DNA of 64,000 nt from Batillaria attramentaria (GCA_018292915.2 JACVVK020000016.1:1475001-1539000), one strand, 5' to 3'. Positions 46,800 through 57,508 are shown, numbered from the stretch's first letter. Numbers and translations are program-made. The notes: generated by a model not told the origin, from the letters alone.

Positions 46800-47179
46800 C
46801 AGGGCCGTAGCAGTCTTACCGGCCAAAAAAAAAAAAGCGAAAAAAAAACCCAAGTAACGTTTGCTTAAGTAACATTGGGTTACTGAGGGGATATGCAGGG
46901 CTGGCACTCTTCCTGCGGTCCCCCCCCCCCCCCCACCCGCTTTTCACTTTCTTCGGGAAAAGTTGTTCCCTGCTACCCCCCCCCCCCCCCCCACGCGCTT
47001 TTCGCTTTCTTCGGGTAAAGTCCTTCCTTCCGCCGCCGCCCCCCCCCCTCCCCCTCCCCCCCCCCCCCCCCCGCTTTTTACTTTCTTCGGGCAAAGTCCT
47101 TCCTTTGTGCACCGCGAAAATTTCCTTTTTATTTATTTCTTATGGCCGGAGCACTTTTAGGAGCTGTGCTACGGCCCTG
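46800..47179. mobile_element. Probable hAT-like non-autonomous element (380 bp)
   Basis: The ends CAGGGCCGTAGCA (46800-46812) and its exact complement (47167-47179) are terminal inverted repeats. The start CAGGGCCG suits hAT-type termini. Inside are three tandem modules, each a poly-C run followed by CGCTTTTCACTTTCTTCGGG-like sequence. I found no 8-bp target duplication, so the superfamily call is an inference. Confidence 0.65.
46920..47105. repeat. Poly-C minisatellite, 3 modules of about 60 bp
   Basis: Three copies of C(14-18) followed by CGCTTTT-ACTTTCTTCGGG, then AAAGTCCTTCC or a relative. C-runs lie at 46920-46934, 46977-46992 and 47039-47072. Confidence 0.85.
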
Positions 47180-47224
47180 ATAGTTCATACCACATGAACA
47201 CCAGCGAAATAGACAAAAACAAAC

Positions 47225-47225
<1 letters not shown>

Positions 47226-47282
<57 letters not shown>
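47226..47282. repeat. Microsatellite (AC)n
   Basis: A perfect AC tract of about 28 units. Confidence 0.95.
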
Positions 47283-47285
<3 letters not shown>

Positions 47286-47954
47286 GTGGTCAGATCGCCA
47301 ACAGCAAGACGAACAACGAAGAAAATGATCTAGGCTGGACGTCGACTGTTCATCAGGGCTAGGTCACCGTAACCGGGCTACGTGGCCTTGGGGCTGTTTA
47401 TTTTGTATTCCATCAGGTAACTTAAGGCTTTACATCTATTGATCAACTGAATTCTAAAGATCATGCGACACGGTTTAAAGTTGTGCAGTAAAATGAGCGC
47501 ACTTTCTTTTTATACCTGCGATCACGCCAAGCCGTACCAAGGCCGCAACACAGTACGTAATACTCTCTGACTCAGAATGAACTGATTGAAATGAAGCGTC
47601 CTTGGCATGAACTGGATCTCTCTCTCTCTCTCTCTCTCTCTCCTTCCTTGCAGGTTCCATTCCCACTTGATGTGAGTCAAGGACGCTGAAGTTTCTATTT
47701 GCCAGCTGGGTGTTGTCTTTAAGCTGGGACGCGACATTTCGACTCTCCGAACTTCACGAACTTAAATCTTTACGACTCGGAATCAATGCGTACCCCATGC
47801 AAGAGGTAACAAACTGTTCACACTAGTGACTAATAATATGAAAGATTTATACTAAGCGGTTCAGGCTGTGAAATAAACCCAACTGGTGCTACATGTACAT
47901 GTAGTAGTAGCATAGCGAAACATCGACCTTTTTGGTACTTTCACAACAGGCCAT
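47283..47954. other. Unannotated DNA with one (CT)n
   Basis: It contains CT units at 47617-47642. Nothing else is recognised. Confidence 0.5.
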
Positions 47955-48131
47955 TGTAAGGTATGCGTTTTGAATTTGAAAAAAAAAAAAAAAAAAACAC
48001 CAACAAAACAACAACAACAACAAACCCGCGGTGCTATGGCGTGTGGACCCGGTGGTTGACGGTGCAATGGTTTGGAGCTGCATACAGCACCGGAAAAACG
48101 CTCGTCCATTTTGTTTCACTCCCATGGAGCT
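47955..48131. mobile_element. MITE-like element family M1, copy C (partial)
   Basis: The right half matches copy A: GCGGTGCTATGGCGTG, GGTTGACGGTGCAATGG, CAGCACCGGAAAAACG, then CGTCCATTTTGTTTCA. The outer CCCATGG is the complement of the left end of copy A. An A-run and CAA repeats (47978-48025) have expanded inside it. The left end is missing. Confidence 0.7.
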
Positions 48132-48186
48132 GTCCTTGAAAAGGGAACGTAACTCGCGAATTTGACTTACGAGACTGTCACACTAC

Positions 48187-48250
48187 AATAATAATAATCA
48201 TAATAATAATAAATGGTATTTCTAGGGCGCATTTCTTTAAATAAAACTCA
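48187..48250 (-). mobile_element. Possible retroelement 3' end with (ATT)n tail
   Basis: On the minus strand GCGCCCTAGAAATACC is followed by (ATT)n. The plus-strand site at 62720-62803 (GTAGGGCGCCAAACAAATCC then ATT units) is similar, suggesting 3' ends of one LINE/SINE group. No target duplication was identified. Confidence 0.4.
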
Positions 48251-49461
48251 GTTCGCCTATCACTCACTCACACTCACGCACACTGTACAACGATGAACAG
48301 ACGTACAGTGATACACTGGTGAAACTGACTAATTAGACAGAAAATTACTGGTGTTAGTTATTTGTGGCCTCACGCCGCTCAAGCAACAAAGACCAGCACG
48401 CGGCTGAGGGAATTACTGGAAAGCTTTGTTAAAAAAGAAAAAGAAAAAAGGAACGTGTTCAGATTGCTCTTGAAAACAGACAGTGTGGGCGCAATGACAT
48501 TCAGTCCAAGGTACTGTGTGTTAGTTTCTACCATACGTCACAGCCGGTGTGAACTTAGCGAACTCCTGATGCAACGTAGGCATACTTTTCCCCACAAGAA
48601 ATACGATTACGTCCTTGTGTAGGTGCGTCGATGTCTATCCACCACCGTGTTTATACCCAGCCATGGCGGCCAAAATCGATGAAGGCCAACAGCTTGACAG
48701 TATGTGGTGTTGACTGAGAAAGTCCCCACGCTGTAAATATGCCACCTGTTTTAACGCCCTACTTGCGACGTTGTGGACCTGATCAGTTTCAGCAGGTGTC
48801 ATTTCACACTTGATCCGCACCCATAAACTTGTTTACTCCACTTGTAAGTTGAAGCACCCATCCACTCGGGGATTTTCCGCAATCAATGTTCGATTTTCGT
48901 CCGGCCGCTAATTCTCGTCAAGGACCTCGGGCAGTTTATTACGCGCCTGCAAAGTGTCCACGCCATTTCTCCCAGCATGCCACGCGAAGTACAGACCCGG
49001 TCACATGACGCAGTAATGGGTCATCCGTGTTTTTGACACTGGCATAGAGGGACTTGGTAATTGTTCTCTAGATCTTGTTTGGATGGGGTGGGGATGGAAG
49101 AGTGGAACTGGTTTTGGTCCAGATTACAGATTTCTCATTGGTGTGCTCTCCTGTGTACAAGACTGATAAAAACGGGAGCCACTAGGAAAACACGGAGCTT
49201 GTGGATGTCTCATGATGTTTATTGCCGGACGGTAGTCTACTTCTGTGACCAGGGACCCGCAGGTTTGTCACTCAGTGTTTCAGTTTCCCCTGTGAAACAG
49301 TTCGAACCTGATAGAAGGTCCCAGTACAAACTGATCTCATCTGGATGGTCAGTGAATAAAACGACAAAGACGATGTGGGCGCGATTCATTCCCTTCATTT
49401 TAGCACTGGTGCACTTTGTACAGTTCCACCTTTCGTTTTCTTTTCCCTTTTTTTTTTTCAG
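48251..49461. other. Unannotated DNA
   Basis: No gene is recognised before the exon-like stretch at 49462. A hydrophobic start (MWARFIPFILALVHFVQ at 49373) is open, but in a frame that ends at 49463. Confidence 0.4.
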
Positions 49462-49583
49462 TTGAGTTTTACGTTGGCAAGAGACGTCAGTTTCAATGAA
49501 CCAAGCATCAGTATGGATTGCACACGTGATAACAAGCATCGCCGCTTATTCAAAGATCTCGCTGATGTACCAGATCTCGCTGG
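49462..49583 (+). other. Candidate exon (unidentified)
   Basis: A strong 3' splice-site-like signal (long T/C tract ending TTTTTTTTTCAG at 49461) is followed by an open stretch reading SFTLARDVSFNEPSISMD and then CTRDNKHRRLFKDLADVP. A donor-like GGGTAATG follows at 49582-49589. I do not recognise the peptide. The signals are suggestive, but such combinations arise by chance in 64 kb. No partner exon was found. Confidence 0.22.
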
Positions 49584-50489
49584 GTAATGCCAACCTAGAA
49601 CCCAAGGCATTTTGGAATATGATGCCGGCTGAATCCGTGCACATAATAAACCATGCAAAGTCGTACACGTGTACCTTTTTTATTACGACATTCTCTGAAA
49701 CATGGCATTGATATTACAGTAAAGCCAGGGCCTTTCAGAAGTTGCTGTATCTCTCCTCGGCATCATTGCACCTGTCTTCCGTCTCCGTACAGGACTCGCG
49801 AAAAGCTAAAGACATCTGACCTCAAAGGTGCTAACACATCTCCCGCAATTACGAGAATCTGACGTATCCATGATAGTCCGGCACACAGGGCCACTAATAC
49901 AGCCAACCACAAAAACGAACTGTCAAGCCAAGACACTCTTCAACAGCCTTGACTGAAACTTACCACCGATGCAGTTTTAGACCCTGCTGTACAAAGGACT
50001 AAAAAAAAACAAAAAAACAAAACACGTAAATCTGACGTCAAACTCCTGATAGACATCTGCTGGGCCTGGTCAGGGTTGGATGGTGGGATAATTTTAGTGT
50101 CGTTCACACGATAAAACAAGAATCTGACCCGGGCACGGCAGATCAAGTTTACGGTGCTGCAGACAGGAGTGCTGTGTAGAGGGCTGTCATTACACTCGGG
50201 GCATGGAGAGAGATGGTGGTGGTAGGGATGAACTTTGACTTAGTCCGTCAGCCATGACAACGATGATGCGGTAAAATGGGAAGTATACACGTCCAAAACT
50301 TAAAGGACGCGCGTTATCAGCGGCAGTAGTGGTTTGTGTTGGTGTTTGTTTCGCCCCTTTCAGCATATGACAAGAGACGGACGTACGCGAGCTTCTAACC
50401 AGACCGAAAATACTCATTACAAAACATGACAATAAAACTATGTTCGTGTACGTATCTATGTAACTGTGTTCTATGTGTTCACCAGAACA
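49584..50489. other. Unannotated DNA
   Basis: No gene or repeat is recognised. Confidence 0.5.
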
Positions 50490-50544
50490 TCAAGAGACTT
50501 CTTCTTCTTCTTCTTCTGCGTTCCCTGTTCTGGAGTCAAGAGAC
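50490..50544 (-). mobile_element. 37-bp retroelement scrap with (GAA)n tail and 9-bp target duplication
   Basis: TCAAGAGAC is present exactly at 50490-50498 and 50536-50544. The 37 bases between them read, on the minus strand, CTCCAGAACAGGGAACGCAG followed by GAA units. This is what an extremely 5'-truncated LINE or SINE insertion looks like, and the tail matches that of the LINE at 40725. Confidence 0.65.
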
Positions 50545-50611
50545 AACTATGGACATTCTATGTATTACACGGTAGGTTAATCTCTGTGTTAGGCTGAACT
50601 GACTTGACTTG

Positions 50612-50613
<2 letters not shown>

Positions 50614-50680
<67 letters not shown>

Positions 50681-50698
50681 AGAGAGACAGAGAGAGAG
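50614..50698. repeat. Compound microsatellite (GT)n(GC)n(GA)n
   Basis: A long GT tract, a CGCGCG block, then interrupted GA. Confidence 0.95.
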
Positions 50699-50878
50699 TC
50701 TGCAATTAGCAAACAAAGTCTTTACATAACTGTAGTGTTTGTGATGCTGATACAGATGGCCAGTACAGTCTCTCACACACATTGCCATTCCCTCATACTG
50801 CAATACTTTAACTCTTTCTTATCATAATCATGGTCTTTCTTATCTGTCCCTCTATCGTATCCATCACGAGTCTGCCCC

Positions 50879-51101
50879 GCTCAGCTGGTATAGTTCGCCC
50901 GTTAGGGGGTGCAAATGTATACCAGTCATGCAATTCCGTCGATATTTCGCATAAAGTAAATTCGTAGAACGAAGTCAGCGGCCACGCGAGTTCACCTCGC
51001 CAGACCTCGGGGATACAGTCGCCCCCGTTAGTTCCGAAATATCGACGGAATTGACTGGTATACATTTGCACCCCCTAACGGGCGAACACTACCAACTGAG
51101 C
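50879..51101. mobile_element. Foldback/MITE with about 70-bp inverted repeats containing a tRNA-like A box
   Basis: The left arm 50879-50949 and right arm 51035-51101 are inverted and share GTTCGCCCGTTAGGGGGTGC, AAATGTATACCAGTCA and AATTCCGTCGATATTTCG, with a 3-base indel. The outer part, GCTCAGYTGGTA, matches a Pol III A box read inward from both ends. About 85 bases separate the arms. No target duplication or coding sequence was seen. Confidence 0.75.
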
Positions 51102-52120
51102 CTTAGTACCGTCATCAGACCATCAGTGTCAGTACTCACAACACATTCGCGTGGAGTGTTCCCAAACACTCGAGTGTAGCAAAGTACCTATGGCTAGGTT
51201 GTCGCAGCTCTTCTCCATAACTACCTCGGATAACGAGCTAGATCTAGTGAAGCCGGAGTGGTTGGTCTCAGTAGGATTTACGTGTCATCGCATTGTTTGT
51301 GTTCCAAGGAAAAGCTCGACTGTCGTAATATAAAGAATGTAAACACGCTTTCCTGTGTATAACGTAGTTTGACCAGGTCCAAATTTTGAAGTATAACCCA
51401 ATAGTGATGTATTGTAAATGAAATGCACGCTTTTCTCTGTTAGAAAGAATTTATCTGCAGTATGTTTCAGTTCGCATTGATGAGAATATCGCGATGAGTA
51501 TAGGTGGGCAGAAGCCAGCTGCCGTTTTCAGCTACCTCTGTGCTGGACATCACCTGGGGGGCGGAGTGAGGGGGCGGACAGCTCGGTAAGCATGGTTACG
51601 AATGAAGGATTTAGATGTGACAGGGTGAATACAACGGTTGTGTCGGTTAATCTTTTCAATTACACGCTGTAATGAGTTTTCAAGACACACATACAGAGAG
51701 AGCTAGAGAGAGAGAGAGAGAGAGAGAGAGCATGACTGATAAGATCCTTAAACCGGTTGAATTTTCTTAGATTACAATCTCTTACTTCATATTCGCATTA
51801 AAGTATACCATTCCTATTACGGATCCTTCTGCTGGCCCAAGACCTTGTCAAGTCTACAAATCTGTATTGAGCGGGCCAGTTTGTGCCACCACTCATTATC
51901 TCTTACCCTTTTTATGTTGTTTCCATAGTAACAACATAATAGGACGGGCTAAAATTTCCACGTTCATAGGCAAGCATCTGTGGTACAAACGCACGTCACT
52001 GCCGATCTCCCGCAGAGACGATTTTGCAAGTGTAACTCTGACAATGACGTAAGAAAACTTGCGTCATCGATGCTGACGCGTATGGTGTTCCGAACGCACT
52101 TCTCCTCCTCAGTGAGTGCC

Positions 52121-52123
<3 letters not shown>
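51102..52123. other. Unannotated DNA with one (GA)n
   Basis: An interrupted GA tract lies at 51698-51731. No gene is recognised. Confidence 0.5.

Positions 52124-52169
<46 letters not shown>
52124..52169. repeat. Microsatellite (GT)n
   Basis: A perfect GT tract directly 5' of the 306-bp tandem. Confidence 0.95.
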
Positions 52170-52172
<3 letters not shown>

Positions 52173-52184
52173 TGTGTCCGGGCC

Positions 52185-52792
52185 CGTTTCTTCGAAAATA
52201 CTCAACCGAATGGCTTCAAATTTGGGGTATCCAAATATATCAAAATGTTACATTAGACGATTCAAGCGTGTGATGACTGCTTAAGTGATTTGGGAGTTAT
52301 CGCCCTTTTGAGACAAGTTGGTTGTCTTTCGTGTACAGGCGTAATATTTATTTAAATCACTCAATTTTTTGGCAGTAGATAGCTTGAATACGGACTCTGA
52401 ACAGAGTCACTACTAGAAAATGGTCGCTCTTATAGTTTTCATGTAAACCGAGCCTGAGTTGACATTGCATGTGAACCCAGTTCAGATGCCTATTTCTCCG
52501 AAAATACTGAACCGATCGATTTCAAATTTGGGGTTTCAAAATGAATCAAGATTGTTGAATAGAAGGCCCGATCCAGGTACGATTGCACACATGATTTGCG
52601 AGTTATCGCCCTTTTCAGAAAAAGTGGCTTTCTGGCGTTTAAAGGCGTAATATTTACCTAAACCACTCCAATTTTTGGACATAGATAGCATGAATACGGA
52701 CTCTCAACTAAGTGAATTTTGGAGGTTGTCGCTTTTATACTTTTGGCGTAAGCCGTACCTGATGAAAGTGCTGGTGAACACACTTTAGATCT
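52185..52792. repeat. Diverged tandem repeat, two copies of a 306-bp unit
   Basis: Copy 1 (52185-52490) and copy 2 (52491-52792) share, in order, CGAAAATACT-AACCGA, TTTCAAATTTGGGGT, GAGTTATCGCCCTTTT, GGCGTAATATTTA, GAATACGGACTCT and GTGAAC. The 306-base offset is constant over the first half. No conserved reading frame exists. Confidence 0.8.
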
Positions 52793-53449
52793 CAAAATCG
52801 CTCCTACTATACATAGATAATGAGCCTGGGGTGCCATAAAAAATATACAAAAAAATTAGAAAAATTCACTGCAGCCGTTATCGTCAGTTGACCCGAAAAT
52901 TTGTACTCACAGCACATTTCCTCTACAAGCCACACGCCTCACAAACATCGAAGAAGAGACGCACGCGCACTGACGTAAAGTAAGTGCGTCATGTTTGACG
53001 TGATGCTGTTTTTTCTTGGGGGTGTCTCGCCACTTTCTTTCCGAATTCCTCTGTTTGGAGACGTGGTGTATTTTACTTCTACTATGTCGCCATCTTCGTG
53101 CAATCGCAGAGAAGACACGGGATACAACAGAATACAACTCCAATACTTTATGAACAGAATATGCACGGAGAACAAATTCATGAAAGAAGAAGAACCCAGA
53201 ACGCTGTGCAGGGCTGCTTACGTACTGAACAGGTCAGATCTAGAACATTTCTCAACTTACTGGAAGGTTCGATATCTTTCCAAGGTGACGTAATCTACTG
53301 ACGTTACTGCGACAGCATGTTCTGGGATGGTCTAGAAATTATTTTGCATCGAAATGCAGTATCTTTTCGCGATCCGTCTCTACAACTTGACATGTGGAAA
53401 GCGGGAATTTCAGTGGGTTTCGTTTTTGCCACTGACTCACACTCAGAAG
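52793..53449. other. Unannotated DNA
   Basis: The 100-codon open frame at 52991-53293 has no recognised motif. Confidence 0.45.
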
Positions 53450-53569
53450 CATAATGCAAAGATCTTGGAAACATAAAGATAGTTCACTTACCTCCCTTTG
53501 AGGGACAACGCGTAAGAGTTGTCTGCGCGCATTAGCGCGCATCCCGCAGATCTACGCAGTAATGGCAGT

Positions 53570-53674
53570 ATGGCAGAAAGCCAGAAACCACGCGTGCAAT
53601 GGTGTGCAGCGCCGAATTGCTGTCAGAAGCGAACACCAGGAACGGGAAAACCTTTCTGTAGATTTCCCCCTTGA
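53570..53674 (+). pseudogene. THAP-domain N-terminus, left arm (broken)
   Basis: From the ATG at 53570 the peptide runs MAESQKPRVQW, then CAAPNCCQKRTPGTGKPF, then CRFPP and a stop at 53672. C-x4-C followed by a basic residue and an F-x-x-FP block is the typical start of a THAP DNA-binding domain. In intact domains this continues for about 50 more residues to the second Cys and a His. One base removed near the stop would continue with LEK and another stop, before GAGGTAGGTA, which could be a former splice donor. No downstream exon was recognised. Confidence 0.6.
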
Positions 53675-54274
53675 AAAATAGAGGTAGGTATGCCTACGAT
53701 ATCGAAGTTGGAGCCAAGATCGGTATCGAAGTTGGAGCCAAGATTATGTTTTCTCCCAAACATAACACATAGCATCACACGTGAAAACCAAAATCGCCGC
53801 ATCCACGACGTGTGACTGGCGTAAATTTAGTATAAAATCCGCATGCTTGTAAAAAATCTGTTTGTTTGACCCAACCCTACACTAGCCGCCGTAAAACATT
53901 TTAACAAAATAAACGGCAAAAACGAAGATGTCAGCGACTGACAGGTGGTCTCCCCCCATATATTTCGCATGTGTTTTAGGCCTATGGAAAACATAAGACA
54001 GTACTCTCAAAGTTCCGGAGGACGAACGAAAGATCTAGTTTGGCTTTCACTGCTGTACGTAGGCTACGCAGTGCATTTCGTTCGATGTGTTCAAGTAAAA
54101 CTAGTACGGAACACAGAAAGATCGAATGTGCGAGAGATCCAAAGATGGACGCATCCGCTGAATACTTCCTGCTAACTCAGCATTAATCATATCTGCGACC
54201 GACGATCCAGCAGATTCTATGTTGTGATATGGTTTTACAATGGTTAGAATGAAGTTCAGCCGGATGATTTTGTT

Positions 54275-54320
<46 letters not shown>

Positions 54321-54585
54321 CAGTGCAACGTGCCGTTAGCACAGTTCAAGTCAACGTTATTTGTAAAGTTTTAAAAAAAAAACACCACCGCCAACAAAAC
54401 AACAAGAACAACACCAAAACCTGATGTCTGCGCCTGCCACGTGTGTTTACTGCTGTTTGTTTACACTGCATGCAAACCTCTTGATTTTTAAGAAAAGAGT
54501 AATGTACATACCTACAGATTTCCCCCCAACAGTATGTGAACTGGAACAAGTGCCGATGAACGTACCTGCCGCCGTATGAGTGACA

Positions 54586-54625
<40 letters not shown>

Positions 54626-54775
54626 CTGAATTTAGATGCAGGTAGACGCTAGCACAATTTAAGTCACCGTGATTTGTAAAGTTGTCAGGGAAAAAAAAAA
54701 TTACGCTGTATCTGCGTCAGCCGCGTGTGTTTACTGTTTGTTTACACTGCATGCACACGTACCACTTGAGGTCTT
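54275..54775. repeat. Direct duplication inside the THAP element
   Basis: Segments 54275-54480 and 54588-54765 both start with a GT microsatellite. Both contain TAGCACA(G/A)TT-AAGTCA, GATTTGTAAAGTT or TTATTTGTAAAGTT, an A-run, and CGTGTGTTTACTG, then TGTTTGTTTACACTGCATGC. They are diverged tandem copies with a period of about 310 bases. Confidence 0.7.
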
Positions 54776-54811
54776 TTTTTTTTTTTTTGACAAGAAAGCG
54801 AAAAAAAAAAG

Positions 54812-54936
54812 TTTGTTTTTCAACAGGAATACCAAAAGAAGTATTTCCCCGTTTATATTTGTCTGTTATTTGAACAATTCGGCGCAGAACACAATTGCAT
54901 GCCGGGCTTTTGTGATCGCTTTCCACTTTCCGCCAT
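54812..54936 (-). pseudogene. THAP-domain N-terminus, right arm (broken)
   Basis: On the minus strand the ATG at 54936 opens MAESGKRSQKPGMQL, then CSAPNCSNNRQI and a stop (54853-54855). In another frame the sequence continues GNTSFGIPVEKQ, equivalent to the F-x-x-(F/I)P block. It is a frameshifted paralogue of the left-arm start. CSAPNCSNNR is closer to the usual THAP pattern than the left copy. Confidence 0.6.
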
Positions 54937-55071
54937 ACTGTCACTATAGGGGCCAGATCTAGGATCTAGGATGCGCGCTAATGCGGGCAGACAACTCTTC
55001 GCGTTGTCCCGCTATATGTCTCTCTTACGAGGGCAGGAGTGACGCGTCTTTCTGATTCCAAGGTCTTTGCA

Positions 55072-55167
55072 TAATGTGTGTGTGTGTGTGTGTGTGTGTG
55101 TAGGGGGGGGGGGGGTGCGTGCGTGCGCGCGCGCGCAAGCGCGCGTCTAAGGCGAGAGAGAGAGAGA
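55072..55167. repeat. (GT)n, G-run, (GC)n and (GA)n
   Basis: A GT tract, 13 G, then GCGTGCG/CGCGCG with a small palindrome (CGCGCGCAAGCGCGCG), then GA. Confidence 0.9.
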
Positions 55168-57424
55168 TAGAGGGTCTCTTCTCCGATACCAGTAAGCAAT
55201 CGTCTGTCAGTCAGGTCTGCGGGAAGTAACTCTGTCAAAGGGGAACGACTTTATTAGAAGAATTCATTCACCCATGTAGAACCTCGCATACGCCAAAAAG
55301 TTGTGACGTCAACCAGCTAGGCGAGCTCACACGACCTCATGTGTTTGGGTTTTTGCAAGTGCATAGAGGCACGATAAGGGTTTTCAGTACTTTCTTTATG
55401 TCAGCATGCTTGATATCAGAGAGCTTGCGTTCCGGCGTGTGCGCGCGGGCTGCATACATGACACAACGACTACGACTGTGACTACAGCATGTCATTGAAT
55501 GGAAACAACATATTGGGCTGGTGGCCATCTTGTTATGTGCTGCTACTGTTCACTAACAAGCCCCCCCCCCCCCCCCCAGGAGCCCCTCCCACACCCCTAA
55601 TTAGGCCTCAGACCGTGCCCTCTACCGGCCAAAACAACATGGGGTCCACACTTTAGTCTGCTGGCCGCGAACAAACCAACTGGGGATAGACCCGCCCCTC
55701 GACACGACAACAAGGGAGAGTATAGAAAGGAAGGACGATCTCAGCGTAGCTTTTTATGGGGTTAATCAGGTTTAGTAGGGTTAATTCGCCGTGACTAAGA
55801 TCCCGCTGATTTCCGCTTACATTGTGGGTCCTACAGTGGAAATTGTCGTCTGCTGTCCTTCTCCAGGATCAGCTGAAACTCACAGAACCAACCAGAGAGA
55901 TCCCCTGCTGAGTTTTTTCCTGGAGACATTCAACTGATCAAGATAAGTCTACGACCTGTGCGATCATTTTCCGAAAGAAAAGCGCTGAGGCAGTGATATG
56001 AGTGCTGGATCTCGAGCTGTCTTAACCGACACTTTCACGACCCGTTTTCTCCATATGCAGCTGAAAATTGCTACAGCGATCCGATAATTGAGCAGATTGA
56101 CCTGCCGGTAAAAAGAGAGCTCCAAGCTAGGGGAGGTAAGCGCTTGATGAATGGTGACACGAAATTGGCCATTGCCACTGGGCAGAGGCATCAAGGACTA
56201 AGAGCTGCCAATATGGCCGCTGGGTCGTCTATGTGGGCAGGGAATGAGACGTCAGCAAAAAATGAAGTCCGTGTGGAGTGATTCATTTACTGCACAACCG
56301 GATAGGATAAGGCCTCGCGACAAACTGACATCACGGTGAAATACAACTAGAAACAGAAAAAAAAAAAAAAAAAAAATTCTTCAAATTTTTATCAGTTATG
56401 GTGGACAGATACAGCGCTGTGATGCACGCAGCTAATATTTAATGAATAGATAAGTCAGTTTCAGTCACCAGGAAAAAAAACAAATCTTGAATTATGTGTC
56501 AAGTTTCGATTCAAGACCGAAACTGCAGTGTAAGAAACGTCAAAATACGAATTCTGCTTTCCAACCGAAAAATATCACAACGTGCACGTTTGCCGGGTAT
56601 GAAACTCACATTCATGCACAGGACAAGTCAAAAAGTGGACTTTGGTGTGTACAAACATTCAGTACGTAGAAATGCGGCAGAACCGTAATTGTTTCTTTGT
56701 TGTTGTTGTTGTTGTTGTATTTCTTTTGACTTCGGCAATTCCATGTTGACAAACTTACAACACAATAAATGGACGAAAATTGTTGGCTGCCGGTGGTAGC
56801 TCGTCCTGGTTGCTAAGTCTGCACAAAAAGATGGTGTGCAAGCCCGGGCCTTCGGAATTACAAAATGTATGACAAGCTACGTCTAGACCCGAAGTCTCGC
56901 TAAATCTCTGAACGTTGAGTAGAGACACTGAAAGACGGCAGCAGTCCTGACATCTCGCGCGCTGAAGGGCAGAAATGTGAAATTCCGAAGGTGGTGTATT
57001 GCTTTAGTTTTTATTTTAGCCTACATCATCAGACGACGGTCGACGGTGGACAGATAGCAAACAGATGACCTTGCCAAGTATATGTCAGCTCCAGTGCACT
57101 GATGTCAGCATCCCCAGGCCGGCTTGCGACTAATCTGGCCCTGTACTGATCTGTCCATTGAGTCGCCGGAGGCTGACTGACGACCTTATCACGGGACTGG
57201 AGTGGGCGGAACACACATGCAGCTAAACATCCAATTCAAAAGGGCAAAGCATGTGAAAGTGGCCAAATGCCTTCCTGAGATCAACAACTGGTGGTTGTCT
57301 TATCCGTGTTATCTGCTGGTCTGTGTACGTGTCTGAGTGTACTTCCGTCGTGGGTAGACAGCTTGTGGCTTGTCTGTAAACAGTCTATACCTAGCTAAGT
57401 ACTGAGATCTTGTTTGTTGTACGC

Positions 57425-57427
<3 letters not shown>
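55168..57427. other. Unannotated DNA, about 2.3 kb
   Basis: It contains a 17-C run (55561-55577), a poly-A run (56357-56376), a GTT run (56696-56719) and a short inverted pair CCTTCGGAATT (about 56849, 56981). No gene is recognised. Confidence 0.45.

Positions 57428-57502
<75 letters not shown>
57428..57502. repeat. Compound microsatellite (CT)n(CA)n
   Basis: CT to about 57457, then CA to 57502. Confidence 0.95.

Positions 57503-57508
<6 letters not shown>

Larger units (their letters stand above)
53450..55076. mobile_element. 1.6-kb inverted-repeat element with THAP-domain starts in both arms
   Basis: The left arm (53450 to about 53650) and right arm (about 54850-55076) are inverted. Shared words reading inward are CATAATGCAAAG, CTTGGAA, GGGACAACGCG, AGAGTTGTCTGC, GCATTAGCGCGCATCC, CAGTATGGC and GCGCCGAATTG. 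Each arm contains an ATG followed by a THAP-like zinc-finger start. The middle holds two direct copies of a segment with a GT microsatellite. It may be a decayed THAP/P-element-like transposon or an inverted duplication of a THAP gene's first exon. Confidence 0.7.

Noticed and set aside
49373..49465. Signal-peptide-like start MWARFIPFILALVHFVQ
   Set aside because: The frame stops at 49463 after a T-rich tract giving polyphenylalanine. More likely a splice-acceptor-like tract than a secreted protein.
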